Source: a virus. Taken from it: DNA of 45,289 nucleotides. The notes under the pieces are model-generated. The model saw only the letters and a program-made list of their open reading frames with translations. It did no database searches and had not been told where the DNA came from. The DNA is taken from positions 1-45,289 of the IMG/VR virus record IMGVR_UViG_3300006802_000165; one strand, 5' to 3'. This document shows, one piece after another, positions 15,752 to 22,222 of the stretch; the stretch's first letter is position 1, and every line of letters starts with the position of its first letter. A program made the position numbers and the translations under genes.

Positions 15752-15785
15752 GAAATTGACCTTTATGAGTCTGGAGACTTAAAGC
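15752..15785. other. Divergent gap between the two genome arms
   Basis: Only 34 bp separate the leftward start (15751) and the rightward start (15786). The gap holds both ribosome sites (AAAGGT on minus, GGAG on plus). A TTGACC at about 15757 is followed 17 nt later by TTAAAG, a weak plus-strand promoter look-alike, but its start point would fall at or after the ATG. Divergent promoters must therefore lie inside coding DNA or elsewhere. Confidence 0.5.
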
Positions 15786-17186
15786 ATGACCACCCAAACG
15801 CAGACGCAGACCCTTGCGTCTCCCGAACCCTTGCAAGTGGCACGATACCTCTTGGGTACGAGGTTCTCTACTCCAAACAATCGAAACGGATTGTGGTATT
15901 GGCGAGGCAATTTCTTCGAATGGTACGGAGAAAGGTGGCAAAAGCGAGATCTTGAGTGGGTTGAGTCCGCATTGTGGGTGTCTTTGGAGAACGTCACCTA
16001 CAACCAAGCCACCCAAAACGGCCAGAGGCAGGTTCGTTACGCGCCCGACATTAACAAGATAAAGGGGGTTGTGCGTGCGTTGCAGGCGTTGCAGACGCTT
16101 CCGCACGAACACACCCCCGCTTGGATCACAGCACCCAAGACCAAGGAGACCAGAACCCTTGTGTCTTTTGCCGACGCCGTTCTTGACGCCAAGACTGGTG
16201 ACAAGTTTGATCGTGACGAAACATTCTTCGACCCGAACGTGCTTCCCTGCAACTTCGACCCCTCCGCAAAGTGCCCTATCTGGCACCAGTGCTTGAGGGA
16301 GTGGAGTGGCGGCGACCCGGAGTGGAGCAATCTACTCCAAAGGATGTTCGGGTATTGCCTGCTCCCGCACCGCGATTATGCCAAATGGTTCCTGATGTAC
16401 GGCAAGATTCGTGGGGGCAAGGGTACCATCATGACGATCCTCAAAGCCCTACTTGGGGAGGGCTATATGGGCACCTGCCTTGAGGATATCGCTGGTCAGT
16501 TCGGGCTCTGGGGCATCGAACAAGCAAGGGTCATGGCGATCAATGAAGTATCCGAGATATCGAATCGTGAAGGAGAGGCTGCGTGCCGTGTCCTCAAGTC
16601 AATCGTGGGGCGGGACCCGATCTCCATCAATCGTAAATTCGAGCAGCCACTCCGGAACGTGGTCGTGGATGCCGTCCCGATCATGCAGTCAAACGAGATT
16701 CCGCGTCTCCCCAACAAGGGGCTCGGGCTGTCTGGGAAGATGGTTCTACTTCCCTTCACGGTGAGTTTCGCGGGGCGAGAGAACTACCGGCTGGCAGAAC
16801 AGTTGCTGGCCGAATTGCCCGGTATTGCGTACTGGGCATGGCAGGGGGCCAAGTTCATAGAGGCAGAATCGGACCCCAAGCGTAAGTTCCCCATGCCGGA
16901 TCGGTCCTTGGCGTTGATTGACGAGTACCACGCCGTCAACAACCCTATCGACGAGTTCCTGTCTGCCCGGTTTGAGGAGAAGGAAGGCAGTTTTGTGTCT
17001 TCCGAGGCCCTCTTTACCCACTGGAAAGAGTGGAGTAAGGAGTTGCGAGTGCCCCCAATGAGCCAAAACCAGTTGATCTACCGGCTTGTTGAAGGCACCA
17101 CGTGGAACCTTACAAGGGCTCGTATTGGGTCTAAGCGGACCCGTGGGCTGCGTGGGCTAGCAATGCGACCACAAGCGACCAGTTGA
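15786..17186 (+). CDS. Replicative SF3 helicase (D5/P4 primase-family C-terminal type)
   Basis: Encodes 466 residues. Walker A is at residues 206-213 (GKIRGGKGT within WFLMYGKIRGGKG). The Walker B-like strand is VMAINEVSEI, and a sensor-type Asn appears in PIMQSNEIPRLP. This is the layout of the D5/P4-type phage/plasmid primase C-terminus: a D5_N-like region, then a superfamily 3 helicase. The N-terminal archaeo-eukaryotic primase domain usually fused in this family is not visible, so it is probably helicase only and needs a separate primase. It opens the rightward arm and is followed at once by iteron-like repeats, fitting origin unwinding. Confidence 0.85.
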   Translation: MTTQTQTQTLASPEPLQVARYLLGTRFSTPNNRNGLWYWRGNFFEWYGERWQKRDLEWVESALWVSLENVTYNQATQNGQRQVRYAPDINKIKGVVRALQALQTLPHEHTPAWITAPKTKETRTLVSFADAVLDAKTGDKFDRDETFFDPNVLPCNFDPSAKCPIWHQCLREWSGGDPEWSNLLQRMFGYCLLPHRDYAKWFLMYGKIRGGKGTIMTILKALLGEGYMGTCLEDIAGQFGLWGIEQARVMAINEVSEISNREGEAACRVLKSIVGRDPISINRKFEQPLRNVVVDAVPIMQSNEIPRLPNKGLGLSGKMVLLPFTVSFAGRENYRLAEQLLAELPGIAYWAWQGAKFIEAESDPKRKFPMPDRSLALIDEYHAVNNPIDEFLSARFEEKEGSFVSSEALFTHWKEWSKELRVPPMSQNQLIYRLVEGTTWNLTRARIGSKRTRGLRGLAMRPQATS

Positions 17187-17379
17187 CGACCACAACATGC
17201 GGTCTACCCAGAGGGGGCTTCCTGATGGCAGGAGGCCCCTTCTGACCATACTGACCACACCCTTTCGAGAAGTAGGGTGAGATATAAATAGGTATAAGGT
17301 ATAGGCCCCGTGTGGTCACTGCGGTCACTGCGGTCATATCGGCGTTCTTGACACCGAAACGGCGACCACACCCGACCAG
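17167..17379 (+). other. Putative replication origin: GACCAC iterons around an AT-rich core
   Basis: GACCAC occurs on plus at 17167, 17188, 17253 and 17364, the last two within a 10-bp direct repeat (GACCACACCC). An inverted copy GTGTGGTC is at 17310-17317, followed by two copies of TGCGGTCA (17320, 17329). Variants GACCAG and GACCAT occur at 17177, 17244 and 17374. Between 17281 and 17304 is the most AT-rich stretch nearby (gatataaataggtataaggt). Spaced repeats in both orientations beside AT-rich DNA, directly after a replicative helicase gene, are typical of iteron origins. No experiment supports this; an operator array is the alternative. Confidence 0.5.
17214..17239 (+). terminator. Hairpin after helicase gene, terminator-like
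   Basis: Arms 17214-17224 and 17229-17239 pair over 11 bp (one U-G) with an ATGG loop, followed by TTCT only. Located 28 nt after the helicase stop. Weak as an intrinsic terminator because the T-run is short. Confidence 0.55.
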
Positions 17380-17609
17380 ACTACCCAGCCGCAGAATTTT
17401 GATACGGGAGGGGTCTTTCTACTGTGTGGAGAACAGCCGACGTGGGGCCACAGGGGGGGTCCCCTCAAAACCGATGCCACCAGACCGGCTCAGTCTTTTT
17501 AGGTACTCCGACCCCACCTAGTCTAACCATTAACCGCGTGCCTGCTGCCCCGTCCAAAGCGACGGGGCTGACGCAGTCCCGCACATTACTCACGCTCAAG
17601 GAGATTACC
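17380..17609 (+). promoter_or_regulatory. Noncoding leader region upstream of the 112-residue gene
   Basis: No gene is supported here; one frame is open from 17424 but lacks codon character. It contains G-rich and C-rich stretches near 17440-17465 and an 8-bp hairpin (17547-17554 with 17561-17568, loop CAAAGC) in the likely leader. A perfect AAGGAG ribosome site at about 17598 precedes the gene at 17610. No convincing -35/-10 pair; TTGACA at 17348 has no matching -10. Confidence 0.5.
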
Positions 17610-17948
17610 ATGAGCCGTTCACACCCTTCGTCGTCCGATCTTCTCGCTCTCGTGCAGTCCGAGCAGGTCGCCTTCATTCTCACCGCCACCGTCCGCAAGC
17701 GTCGTGTGGTTGAGATGTCCAACGGAGAGTCCAAGACCGTTGTCACCGCGAGTGTCTTGCCCACCAAGACCAAACTGCCCGTCATGATTGACGGCGACGA
17801 GTGGACTCTCAAGTACGACGACTTCTCCAAGTCTGTCGTCCTCGAACGCTGGGACGAAACCGACGCTCAGGCGAAGGCCAATGCCAAGATTCGGGCGAAG
17901 GCCGATGCCAAGAAGTCCGATGAGGCTTCCGGCGATCTCCCCGTCTGA
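17610..17948 (+). CDS. Small hypothetical protein, probably highly expressed
   Basis: Encodes 112 residues starting MSRSHPSSSDLLALVQSEQV, with AAGGAG about 7 nt before the ATG. The middle is beta-rich (FILTATVRKRRVVEM, WTLKYDDFSKSVVLERWDE) and the tail is an Ala/Lys helix (AKANAKIRAKADAKK). It has its own hairpin leader and a textbook terminator, so it is a monocistronic unit just after the putative origin. Family unknown; an early regulatory or host-takeover protein is a guess from position. Confidence 0.75.
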   Translation: MSRSHPSSSDLLALVQSEQVAFILTATVRKRRVVEMSNGESKTVVTASVLPTKTKLPVMIDGDEWTLKYDDFSKSVVLERWDETDAQAKANAKIRAKADAKKSDEASGDLPV

Positions 17949-17967
17949 CTCCTCCCTCCCCTCTCTC

Positions 17968-18002
17968 CCCAGTCTCCGCTTCGGCGGGGGCTGGGTTTTT
18001 TT
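17968..18002 (+). terminator. Rho-independent terminator, UUCG loop
   Basis: A 12-bp stem (17968-17979 with 17984-17995, two G-U pairs), a TTCG tetraloop, then seven T. Ends the 112-residue gene's transcript. Confidence 0.92.
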
Positions 18003-18071
18003 CTGCGCCGCTCCCCCCTGTCGTCGGCTCCCCCCCTGCTTGCTCTACGACATAGCCCACAGTTCTTCTTG

Positions 18072-18123
18072 GACGTCGGTGGCGGGTCTGCGGAGGCGGC
18101 AGCGCAGACACCGCCACCACGTC
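18072..18123 (+). repeat. Long imperfect hairpin (about 20 bp) in leader of SLOG gene
   Basis: GACGT (18072-76), GGTGGCGG (78-85) and GTCTGCG (86-92) pair with CGCAGAC (103-109), CCGCCACC (111-118) and ACGTC (119-123), with one-base bulges at 18077 and 18110 and a 10-nt loop. There is no T-run. It lies 36 nt before the start at 18160, downstream of a terminator, so it probably folds in the leader RNA. Regulation, RNase processing or insulation are options. Confidence 0.6.
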
Positions 18124-18159
18124 GGTTGTGGTGTACTCATTTGCCTTTTGGAGATTCAC

Positions 18160-18528
18160 ATGCGTCTCATTATTGCTGGCGGTCGGGACTTCACTGACCT
18201 TGTTTTTCTTCGGCAGTCCATGTCCTTCTTCACTGATGTGTACCACGATGACCCCATCACTGAGGTTGTCTGTGGCATGGCTCGTGGTGCTGATCTCGCT
18301 GGTCGGCGTTGGGCTGGTGAGCAGGGCATTGCTGTTAAGGAGTTCCCTGCTGACTGGGTTCGTCATGGTCGCAGGGCTGGCCCTATTCGTAACGGCGTCA
18401 TGGGTGACTACGCAGATCAGGCTGTTGTCTTCTGGGATGGTAAGTCCCGTGGCACTAAGCACATGATTGACTACATGGGTGCTGTTGATAAGCCCGTCTT
18501 TATCTTTAACTACGGAGGTGACTCATGA
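18160..18528 (+). CDS. SLOG-family nucleotide-binding protein (DUF2493-like)
   Basis: Encodes 122 residues with a GGAG site about 8 nt before the ATG. Starts MRLIIAGGRDFTD, has VVCGMARGADLAGRRWAGEQ and ends with QAVVFWDGKSRGTKHMI. The IAGGRDF / GxARGAD / FWDGxSxGTxxMI pattern is the DUF2493 (YspA, SLOG superfamily) Rossmann-like fold, related to DprA and LOG proteins that bind nucleotides or nucleotide derivatives. Many phages carry it; its substrate is not established here. It heads an operon with an ATGA overlap to the next gene. Confidence 0.85.
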   Translation: MRLIIAGGRDFTDLVFLRQSMSFFTDVYHDDPITEVVCGMARGADLAGRRWAGEQGIAVKEFPADWVRHGRRAGPIRNGVMGDYADQAVVFWDGKSRGTKHMIDYMGAVDKPVFIFNYGGDS

Positions 18529-18683
18529 GATTTCTCAGGCGTTGGATCGTGCGTTGGCTGGAAGATGATCTTCGTTGGTTCATTATGGAGGAGGTGAGCA
18601 ATCAAGAACTCATCTCCGACTGGGAGGTGGCGGAGAAGATTGAGGATTTGAGAATCGAGATCGAAGAAAGGAGCGTCCGATGA
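18525..18683 (+). CDS. Small charged hypothetical protein
   Basis: Encodes 52 residues, starting with an ATGA overlap on the SLOG gene and ending in an overlap with the RHH gene. Arg/Trp-rich start (MRFLRRWIVRWLEDDLRW), then an acidic helix (VAEKIEDLRIEIEERS). Probably a real operon member; function unknown. Confidence 0.65.
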   Translation: MRFLRRWIVRWLEDDLRWFIMEEVSNQELISDWEVAEKIEDLRIEIEERSVR

Positions 18684-18844
18684 AGGATGATGAATTCATG
18701 ATGTCTGTTCGTTTGACTCAGGAGATCAAAGAGTCTCTTGATCGTTACTGCAAAGAGGAGGATCGCACTCGTGCTGCTGCGGTCCGACGGTTCATTCGTT
18801 TCGCACTCGCTGAATGGGAGAAGGTCAATGACTCATCGTGGTAA
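18680..18844 (+). CDS. Ribbon-helix-helix DNA-binding protein
   Basis: Encodes 54 residues. MMSVRLTQEIKESLDRYCKE followed by RTRAAAVRRFIRFALAEWEK gives one beta strand and two helices, the CopG/Arc-type ribbon-helix-helix fold, which binds DNA as a dimer. It overlaps the preceding gene at ATGA and the kinase-like gene by 17 nt. A candidate regulator of this accessory operon; the nearby inverted repeats are possible operators (inference). Confidence 0.75.
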   Translation: MKDDEFMMSVRLTQEIKESLDRYCKEEDRTRAAAVRRFIRFALAEWEKVNDSSW

Positions 18845-19286
18845 GTTGGTAATCGTGAGGGGGCTTCCCGGCAGCGGGAAGTCCTCTCTGGCCCGTGCAA
18901 TCTCGCATCCCAGTTGTCATTGGGAGGCGGACATGTACTTCTGTCGTACCTTCGATGAGTTCGGCAACGAAGATGGGTACGACGGACCATATATGTTTGA
19001 CCCCAGTCGTCTTGCTGATGCACACGCTTGGTGTCTCAAGATGACCGAGTCATTCATGGACAACACCAACAACATGGTGGTAGTCAGCAACACTTTCTCC
19101 CGTCTTTGGGAGATGAAACCCTACCTTGACCTTGCAGAACGCAAGCGTTGGGCTGTCTCTGTCATCAAGGTGGTTGGTTCTCATGGGTCCATCCATTCGG
19201 TTCCCGTTGAAACCATCGCTCGTATGCGTGATGGCTGGGAACACTTCCCCGGTGAGATCACCGTGGAAACATGTGGTCTGGGATAG
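18828..19286 (+). CDS. P-loop kinase-like ATPase (AAA_33 / polynucleotide-kinase-like)
   Basis: Encodes 152 residues. Walker A GLPGSGKSS at residues 12-20 directly follows strand LVIVR. A later strand NMVVVSNTFSRLWEMKPYL resembles the lid/strand of small P-loop kinases such as polynucleotide kinase or zeta-toxin-like proteins. GGGAGAAGG precedes the ATG. It may phosphorylate a nucleic acid end or small molecule; substrate unknown. The pairing with a SLOG nucleotide-binding protein is notable. Confidence 0.75.
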   Translation: MTHRGKLVIVRGLPGSGKSSLARAISHPSCHWEADMYFCRTFDEFGNEDGYDGPYMFDPSRLADAHAWCLKMTESFMDNTNNMVVVSNTFSRLWEMKPYLDLAERKRWAVSVIKVVGSHGSIHSVPVETIARMRDGWEHFPGEITVETCGLG

Positions 19287-19289
19287 CCT

Positions 19290-19332
19290 ACGACGCTGGC
19301 CGCCCGCAGAGCCGGGGCGGCTGGCGCGTCGT
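19290..19332. repeat. Two-part GC-rich inverted repeat
   Basis: ACGACGC pairs with GCGTCGT, and inside it GCCGCCC pairs with GGGCGGC, separated by a small internal loop, with a 9-nt apical loop. It lies just after the kinase stop and 37 nt before the next start. The downstream bases are T-rich (cttcttctat), so it may end the operon or act on both strands. Confidence 0.6.
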
Positions 19333-19368
19333 GCATCCTTCTTCTATATCGTGATTGGAGATTTCGAT

Positions 19369-19869
19369 ATGCGTATGATTTGGATTTCTTGTTCTGAGTT
19401 TCTCAAGTCCGATCGACTCGGACGGCTTCGTCAGGCTTGGTATTGGCCCGGTGAGCGGGGTCATCCTCAGCCCGAAGGTTGGTACCACGGTGACAACATC
19501 GGTCCTTTCTCTGAACAGACTGATTGTTGGAGAGACGCTGCGATCCGTGATGCTGTTCAGAAGCACGTTGTCGGCAAGGCAGTGTGGGGGTACAAGGGTG
19601 ATGGAGTTCTTCTTGTGGAGTGGATTGACCACGAGAACAACGTCGAACACTGGATCGCTGGCCGCCCGGTCAACGATACGCCCGGTGACATCATCTCCTT
19701 TCGTATGTACCACGAAGAGTTCATGAAGTTCATGAACGGCGAGTTGATTCAGACTGCTATGCCCAATGCATCTGATACCGAGCGTGAGTTCCTGCTGTCA
19801 GGCATCTGGGCACCCGGCAATGTCTGGGATGAGTTGATGAGTGGTGAGGTGGAACTCAACGTCGAATGA
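19369..19869 (+). CDS. Hypothetical protein, Trp-rich
   Basis: Encodes 166 residues with a GGAG site 9 nt before the ATG. A tryptophan-rich protein (WYWPGERGHPQPEGWYHGDN; VLLVEWIDHENNVEHWIAG) with an acidic C-terminus. No family recognised. It stands as a separate cistron between a GC hairpin and a UUCG terminator, which suggests individual regulation. Confidence 0.75.
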   Translation: MRMIWISCSEFLKSDRLGRLRQAWYWPGERGHPQPEGWYHGDNIGPFSEQTDCWRDAAIRDAVQKHVVGKAVWGYKGDGVLLVEWIDHENNVEHWIAGRPVNDTPGDIISFRMYHEEFMKFMNGELIQTAMPNASDTEREFLLSGIWAPGNVWDELMSGEVELNVE

Positions 19870-19886
19870 TCTGCAATCTCCTGCGA

Positions 19887-19921
19887 CTGGGGGGGACTTC
19901 GGTCCTCCCCGGTTGTTTTTT
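19887..19921 (+). terminator. Rho-independent terminator, UUCG loop
   Basis: An 11-bp stem (19887-19897 with 19902-19912, two G-U pairs), TTCG loop, then TTGTTTTTT. Ends the 166-residue gene. Confidence 0.9.
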
Positions 19922-19955
19922 ATCTGTCTCCGTTACACAAGCCAAGGACTTAGAT

Positions 19956-20213
19956 ATGGTCGCATCAAACAAATCGTATGACATCAAGGACTACGAGGCA
20001 CACCCGTTGTTTGCTCTCGGTGTTCCCATCTTGCAGAAGCACTTCGACAAGATGAGAGAAGCCATGGAAGAAGGCGACATCATGAAGGTCGCCATGGAAG
20101 AGCATTCTCTTACTGGCCTTGACCTGTACGCCATGGCGTACTCATTCAAGACTCTTCTCGATATCAACCAAGAAATCATCTCGAAGAAAGAGAATGATGG
20201 TGAGGAATGGTGA
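19956..20213 (+). CDS. Small acidic helical hypothetical protein
   Basis: Encodes 85 residues from the ATG at 19956 (AAGGAC about 8 nt upstream). The open frame extends further upstream, but that part crosses the terminator. Mostly helical, Glu/Met/Lys-rich (KMREAMEEGDIMKVAMEEHS). Flanked by two strong terminators, so a monocistronic unit. Function unknown. Confidence 0.75.
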   Translation: MVASNKSYDIKDYEAHPLFALGVPILQKHFDKMREAMEEGDIMKVAMEEHSLTGLDLYAMAYSFKTLLDINQEIISKKENDGEEW

Positions 20214-20220
20214 ACGAACG

Positions 20221-20274
20221 CCACCCACCGGCACGTTCGTGCCGCCGGTGGGCGGCGGTTCTTCTTTTTTTTCT
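20221..20274 (+). terminator. GC hairpin with T-rich tail
   Basis: CCCACC (20224-20229) pairs with GGTGGG (20247-20252), with further GC pairing inside around a TTCG, followed by a T-rich run at 20259-20273. Intrinsic terminator for the 85-residue gene. Confidence 0.85.
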
Positions 20275-20290
20275 TGGTATGTATGCCAAG
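20273..20290. promoter_or_regulatory. Imperfect 18-bp palindrome, possible operator
   Basis: CTTGGTATGTATGCCAAG is a near-perfect dyad lying 35 nt before the start at 20325, directly after a terminator. It is short, and function is inferred from position only. A TTGACC at about 20299 is a possible -35 without a clear -10. Confidence 0.3.
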
Positions 20291-20324
20291 AGTTTATTGA
20301 CCTGCATTCAGTGAAAGGAATGCG

Positions 20325-20954
20325 ATGGATATTTACGAGCGTCTTAACCAGACGGCGTTGATGGTTCCCAACGTGACTACGGTTGCCCTGACCGCAGTCG
20401 TCCCCGGTTCGAAGCCCGCTGTCAGCGTGTGCTTGTTCTCCCATCCCGACGACGTTTCGACTGGTGTTCAGAAGTACGAGAACATCGGCATGGTGTATGC
20501 CCCGAACGCCAAGTTGCGTCCGCAGAGGGTGACGCAGTCTGATGGCGAGGTGCGTTCTGTTTCCATCAACATTGGTGGTCTGCATCTCACCTCGTTCCTT
20601 GAGGCTGCTGGTGCTACCGAGGATGAGATGGTTGCGATCTTCACGGCTGATCGTGATGACCGCATCGCTCTTCTTCAGCAGTTCGTTGGTGTCTGTGTTG
20701 ACTGTCCGATGACTGGCCGCGTCAAGGGTGACGACGGTCAGACTCGCATCAACTTCAAGTTTGACAAGTTGGATGAATCGGCGTTTGCCGACTTCACTTC
20801 CTTTGTCGAGCGGCAGAAGTGTGCCTTCTCTGCTTGTGACGACCAGACTCTTGGTGACACTCTCACCAAGGAGGCTGCTCGTAGCAGGATGACTCGTCCC
20901 GATGAGGGTGTTGTCCCGACTGGTGTGCAGGAAGGTGATGAACTGTTGGCGTGA
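20325..20954 (+). CDS. Hypothetical protein
   Basis: Encodes 209 residues with AAAGGAA about 6 nt before the ATG. The N-terminal half has alternating beta strands (VTTVALTAVVPGSKPAVSVC). The middle has SINIGGLHLTSFLEAAGATE and IFTADRDDRIALLQQFVGV. The C-terminus is Glu/Asp-rich. Two cysteines in CVDCP hint at a metal or redox site but are not part of a full motif. Own cistron between terminator-like hairpins. Unknown function. Confidence 0.75.
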   Translation: MDIYERLNQTALMVPNVTTVALTAVVPGSKPAVSVCLFSHPDDVSTGVQKYENIGMVYAPNAKLRPQRVTQSDGEVRSVSINIGGLHLTSFLEAAGATEDEMVAIFTADRDDRIALLQQFVGVCVDCPMTGRVKGDDGQTRINFKFDKLDESAFADFTSFVERQKCAFSACDDQTLGDTLTKEAARSRMTRPDEGVVPTGVQEGDELLA

Positions 20955-20977
20955 CACTTCTGTCACTCCCGTCGCAT

Positions 20978-21007
20978 GGGGGGAGGTGGGTACGCCTGCC
21001 TCCCCCC
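20978..21007. terminator. 9-bp G/C hairpin
   Basis: GGGGGGAGG (20978-20986) pairs with CCTCCCCCC (20999-21007) with a 12-nt loop; no long T-run. It contains one CCCCCCAC copy and lies between the 209-residue and 194-residue genes. Confidence 0.6.
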
Positions 21008-21026
21008 ACTTTGTGGAAGGAATCAC

Positions 21027-21611
21027 ATGACACTTATCAGAGTCAGCGACATACGGGACAATGATGTTCACCCGGATGCAGGGATGTCCAACATCCCATG
21101 GGAAACAGAGTATGGATACCAGCGATCACCCAACGAGTTGGATGAGCAGGGTGACATACTCTCTGAGATTCTTTGGTATGACAGTGACACGCGGGACGAG
21201 TCTGTACTCGACGGCTTGTCTCCTGATCGACCGACTTACCGTGGCAACCAGAAGGTATCGGAAGGCACCTTCATCACTCGCATATCTGTACGCAGTGGTG
21301 ACAAGATCGTGCAACGATCTGTTCGGCGTGAATGGCTCATCGAGCAGGCGAATGCTTTGCTTCGTGCTGCCGCTGAACTACACAGTGTTGAAGTCCAGCG
21401 TGAGTACATTCACGAAGCCGAGGGCGAGGTGGCTGGCACGATGCCGGGAGAGACTTTGTACTCTGGCCGGTGCATTCATGTCGTCTACGAAGTTCATCCC
21501 GACAAGATGCTTTGCCTTGTTGTCGATGACGTGGTCTTTCCTGTCAAGCAGTTGACAGATCTTCGTGGCTTCGAGTGCATTGGAAAGTTGGTATTCGAGG
21601 ATGATAGTTGA
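21027..21611 (+). CDS. Hypothetical protein
   Basis: Encodes 194 residues from the ATG at 21027 (GGAAGGA upstream). The longer open frame from 20976 would translate the hairpin and is rejected. An acidic N-terminus (LIRVSDIRDNDVHPDAG) is followed by a basic helix (VQRSVRREWLIEQANALLRA) and a hydrophobic beta end (CLVVDDVVFPVKQL). No family recognised. Its last codons overlap the next gene. Confidence 0.7.
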   Translation: MTLIRVSDIRDNDVHPDAGMSNIPWETEYGYQRSPNELDEQGDILSEILWYDSDTRDESVLDGLSPDRPTYRGNQKVSEGTFITRISVRSGDKIVQRSVRREWLIEQANALLRAAAELHSVEVQREYIHEAEGEVAGTMPGETLYSGRCIHVVYEVHPDKMLCLVVDDVVFPVKQLTDLRGFECIGKLVFEDDS

Positions 21612-21801
21612 ATTCAAAGTGGTTCGACTTGACGACAAGATCATCCAAGTGAGTTCAAACAGAACGGATTACCCTACTGTTGGTACTCTTCCTCTTGTGT
21701 CAACCAAACGAATCGAAGTTTCGGTGTACCCTCAGTTGCCTGCAATGGCTAAACAGTTTTACCAGTCACTCTTGAGACAGATGAAAGGAAGTATCCAATG
21801 A
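21601..21801 (+). CDS. Small hypothetical protein
   Basis: Encodes 66 residues. Starts at an ATG 11 nt inside the previous gene and ends in an ATGA overlap with the next. Beta-rich N-terminus (VEFKVVRLDDKIIQVSSN) and a helical C-terminus (AMAKQFYQSLLRQMKGS). Coupled operon member; unknown function. Confidence 0.65.
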   Translation: MIVEFKVVRLDDKIIQVSSNRTDYPTVGTLPLVSTKRIEVSVYPQLPAMAKQFYQSLLRQMKGSIQ

Positions 21802-21953
21802 AGCGTTCCGAACGTAAAGCAATGCGTGTTCGTGAGGCTGAGGAGCGACTCGCCAGATGGCGGTCCCTCACCGACGAACAACGACTGGCTGAACTCGACA
21901 AGCGTCGAGGCAACAGCACCAAGCAGAAGGCTCGCATCAAAGCGGGCATGTGA
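21798..21953 (+). CDS. Small Arg/Lys-rich helical protein
   Basis: Encodes 51 residues, MKRSERKAMRVREAEERLAR then WRSLTDEQRLAELDKRRGN and a Lys-rich tail. AAGGA lies about 9 nt before the ATG. Strongly basic helices suggest nucleic-acid binding. Last gene of its operon; a terminator follows about 90 nt later. Confidence 0.7.
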   Translation: MKRSERKAMRVREAEERLARWRSLTDEQRLAELDKRRGNSTKQKARIKAGM

Positions 21954-22040
21954 TACACGCATGGGAGGCACCTGAAGTAACGGGAATAAGACCTCCGCTC
22001 ACTTTGTCCCTTTAAAAAGCGAGGTGCGTGATGCAACTGG

Positions 22041-22075
22041 GTGGCACTGGCTTCGGCCAGTGTCACTCTTTTTTT
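22041..22075 (+). terminator. Rho-independent terminator, UUCG loop
   Basis: An 11-bp stem (22041-22051 with 22056-22066, one G-U), TTCG loop, then TCTTTTTTT. Confidence 0.92.
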
Positions 22076-22122
22076 ATGTGGAGCCAGCAGTTTAGACGCC
22101 GACATTTAATTGAATAATGGGA

Positions 22123-22153
22123 GCGTCCCGCCCGCAAGCGGGCGGCGGGACGC
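22123..22153. repeat. Two-part GC-rich hairpin in leader region
   Basis: GCGTCCC pairs with GGGACGC, and inside it GCCCGC pairs with GCGGGC across an AA loop, with a GGC bulge on one side. It sits between the terminator and the start at 22223, and no T-run follows. The AT-rich stretch tttaattgaataat just before it (22106-22119) is the best promoter-like spot in this 269-bp gap. Confidence 0.6.
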
Positions 22154-22222
22154 CCCAGTACTTGTGGTTCTGTTGTTTACCACGGGTAGATGTTTCGATT
22201 CTATCCATGGGAAAGGTGAACC

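Noticed and set aside
15756-15784. TTGACC-17-TTAAAG as the main promoter of the rightward arm
   Set aside because: The -10 is poor and transcription would begin at or after the start codon at 15786.
15525-16286. 253-residue minus-strand open frame across the divergent centre
   Set aside because: It overlaps the 5' ends of two supported genes, one out of frame on the same strand and one antisense, and shows shadow-type composition (His/Gln/Gly/Arg-rich).
17424-17609. N-terminal extension of the 112-residue gene
   Set aside because: The extension crosses a leader hairpin and has no coding character; the ATG at 17610 has a perfect ribosome site.
20142-21071. 309-residue minus-strand open frame opposite the 209-residue gene
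   Set aside because: It runs through two terminator hairpins and opposes well-formed rightward genes.
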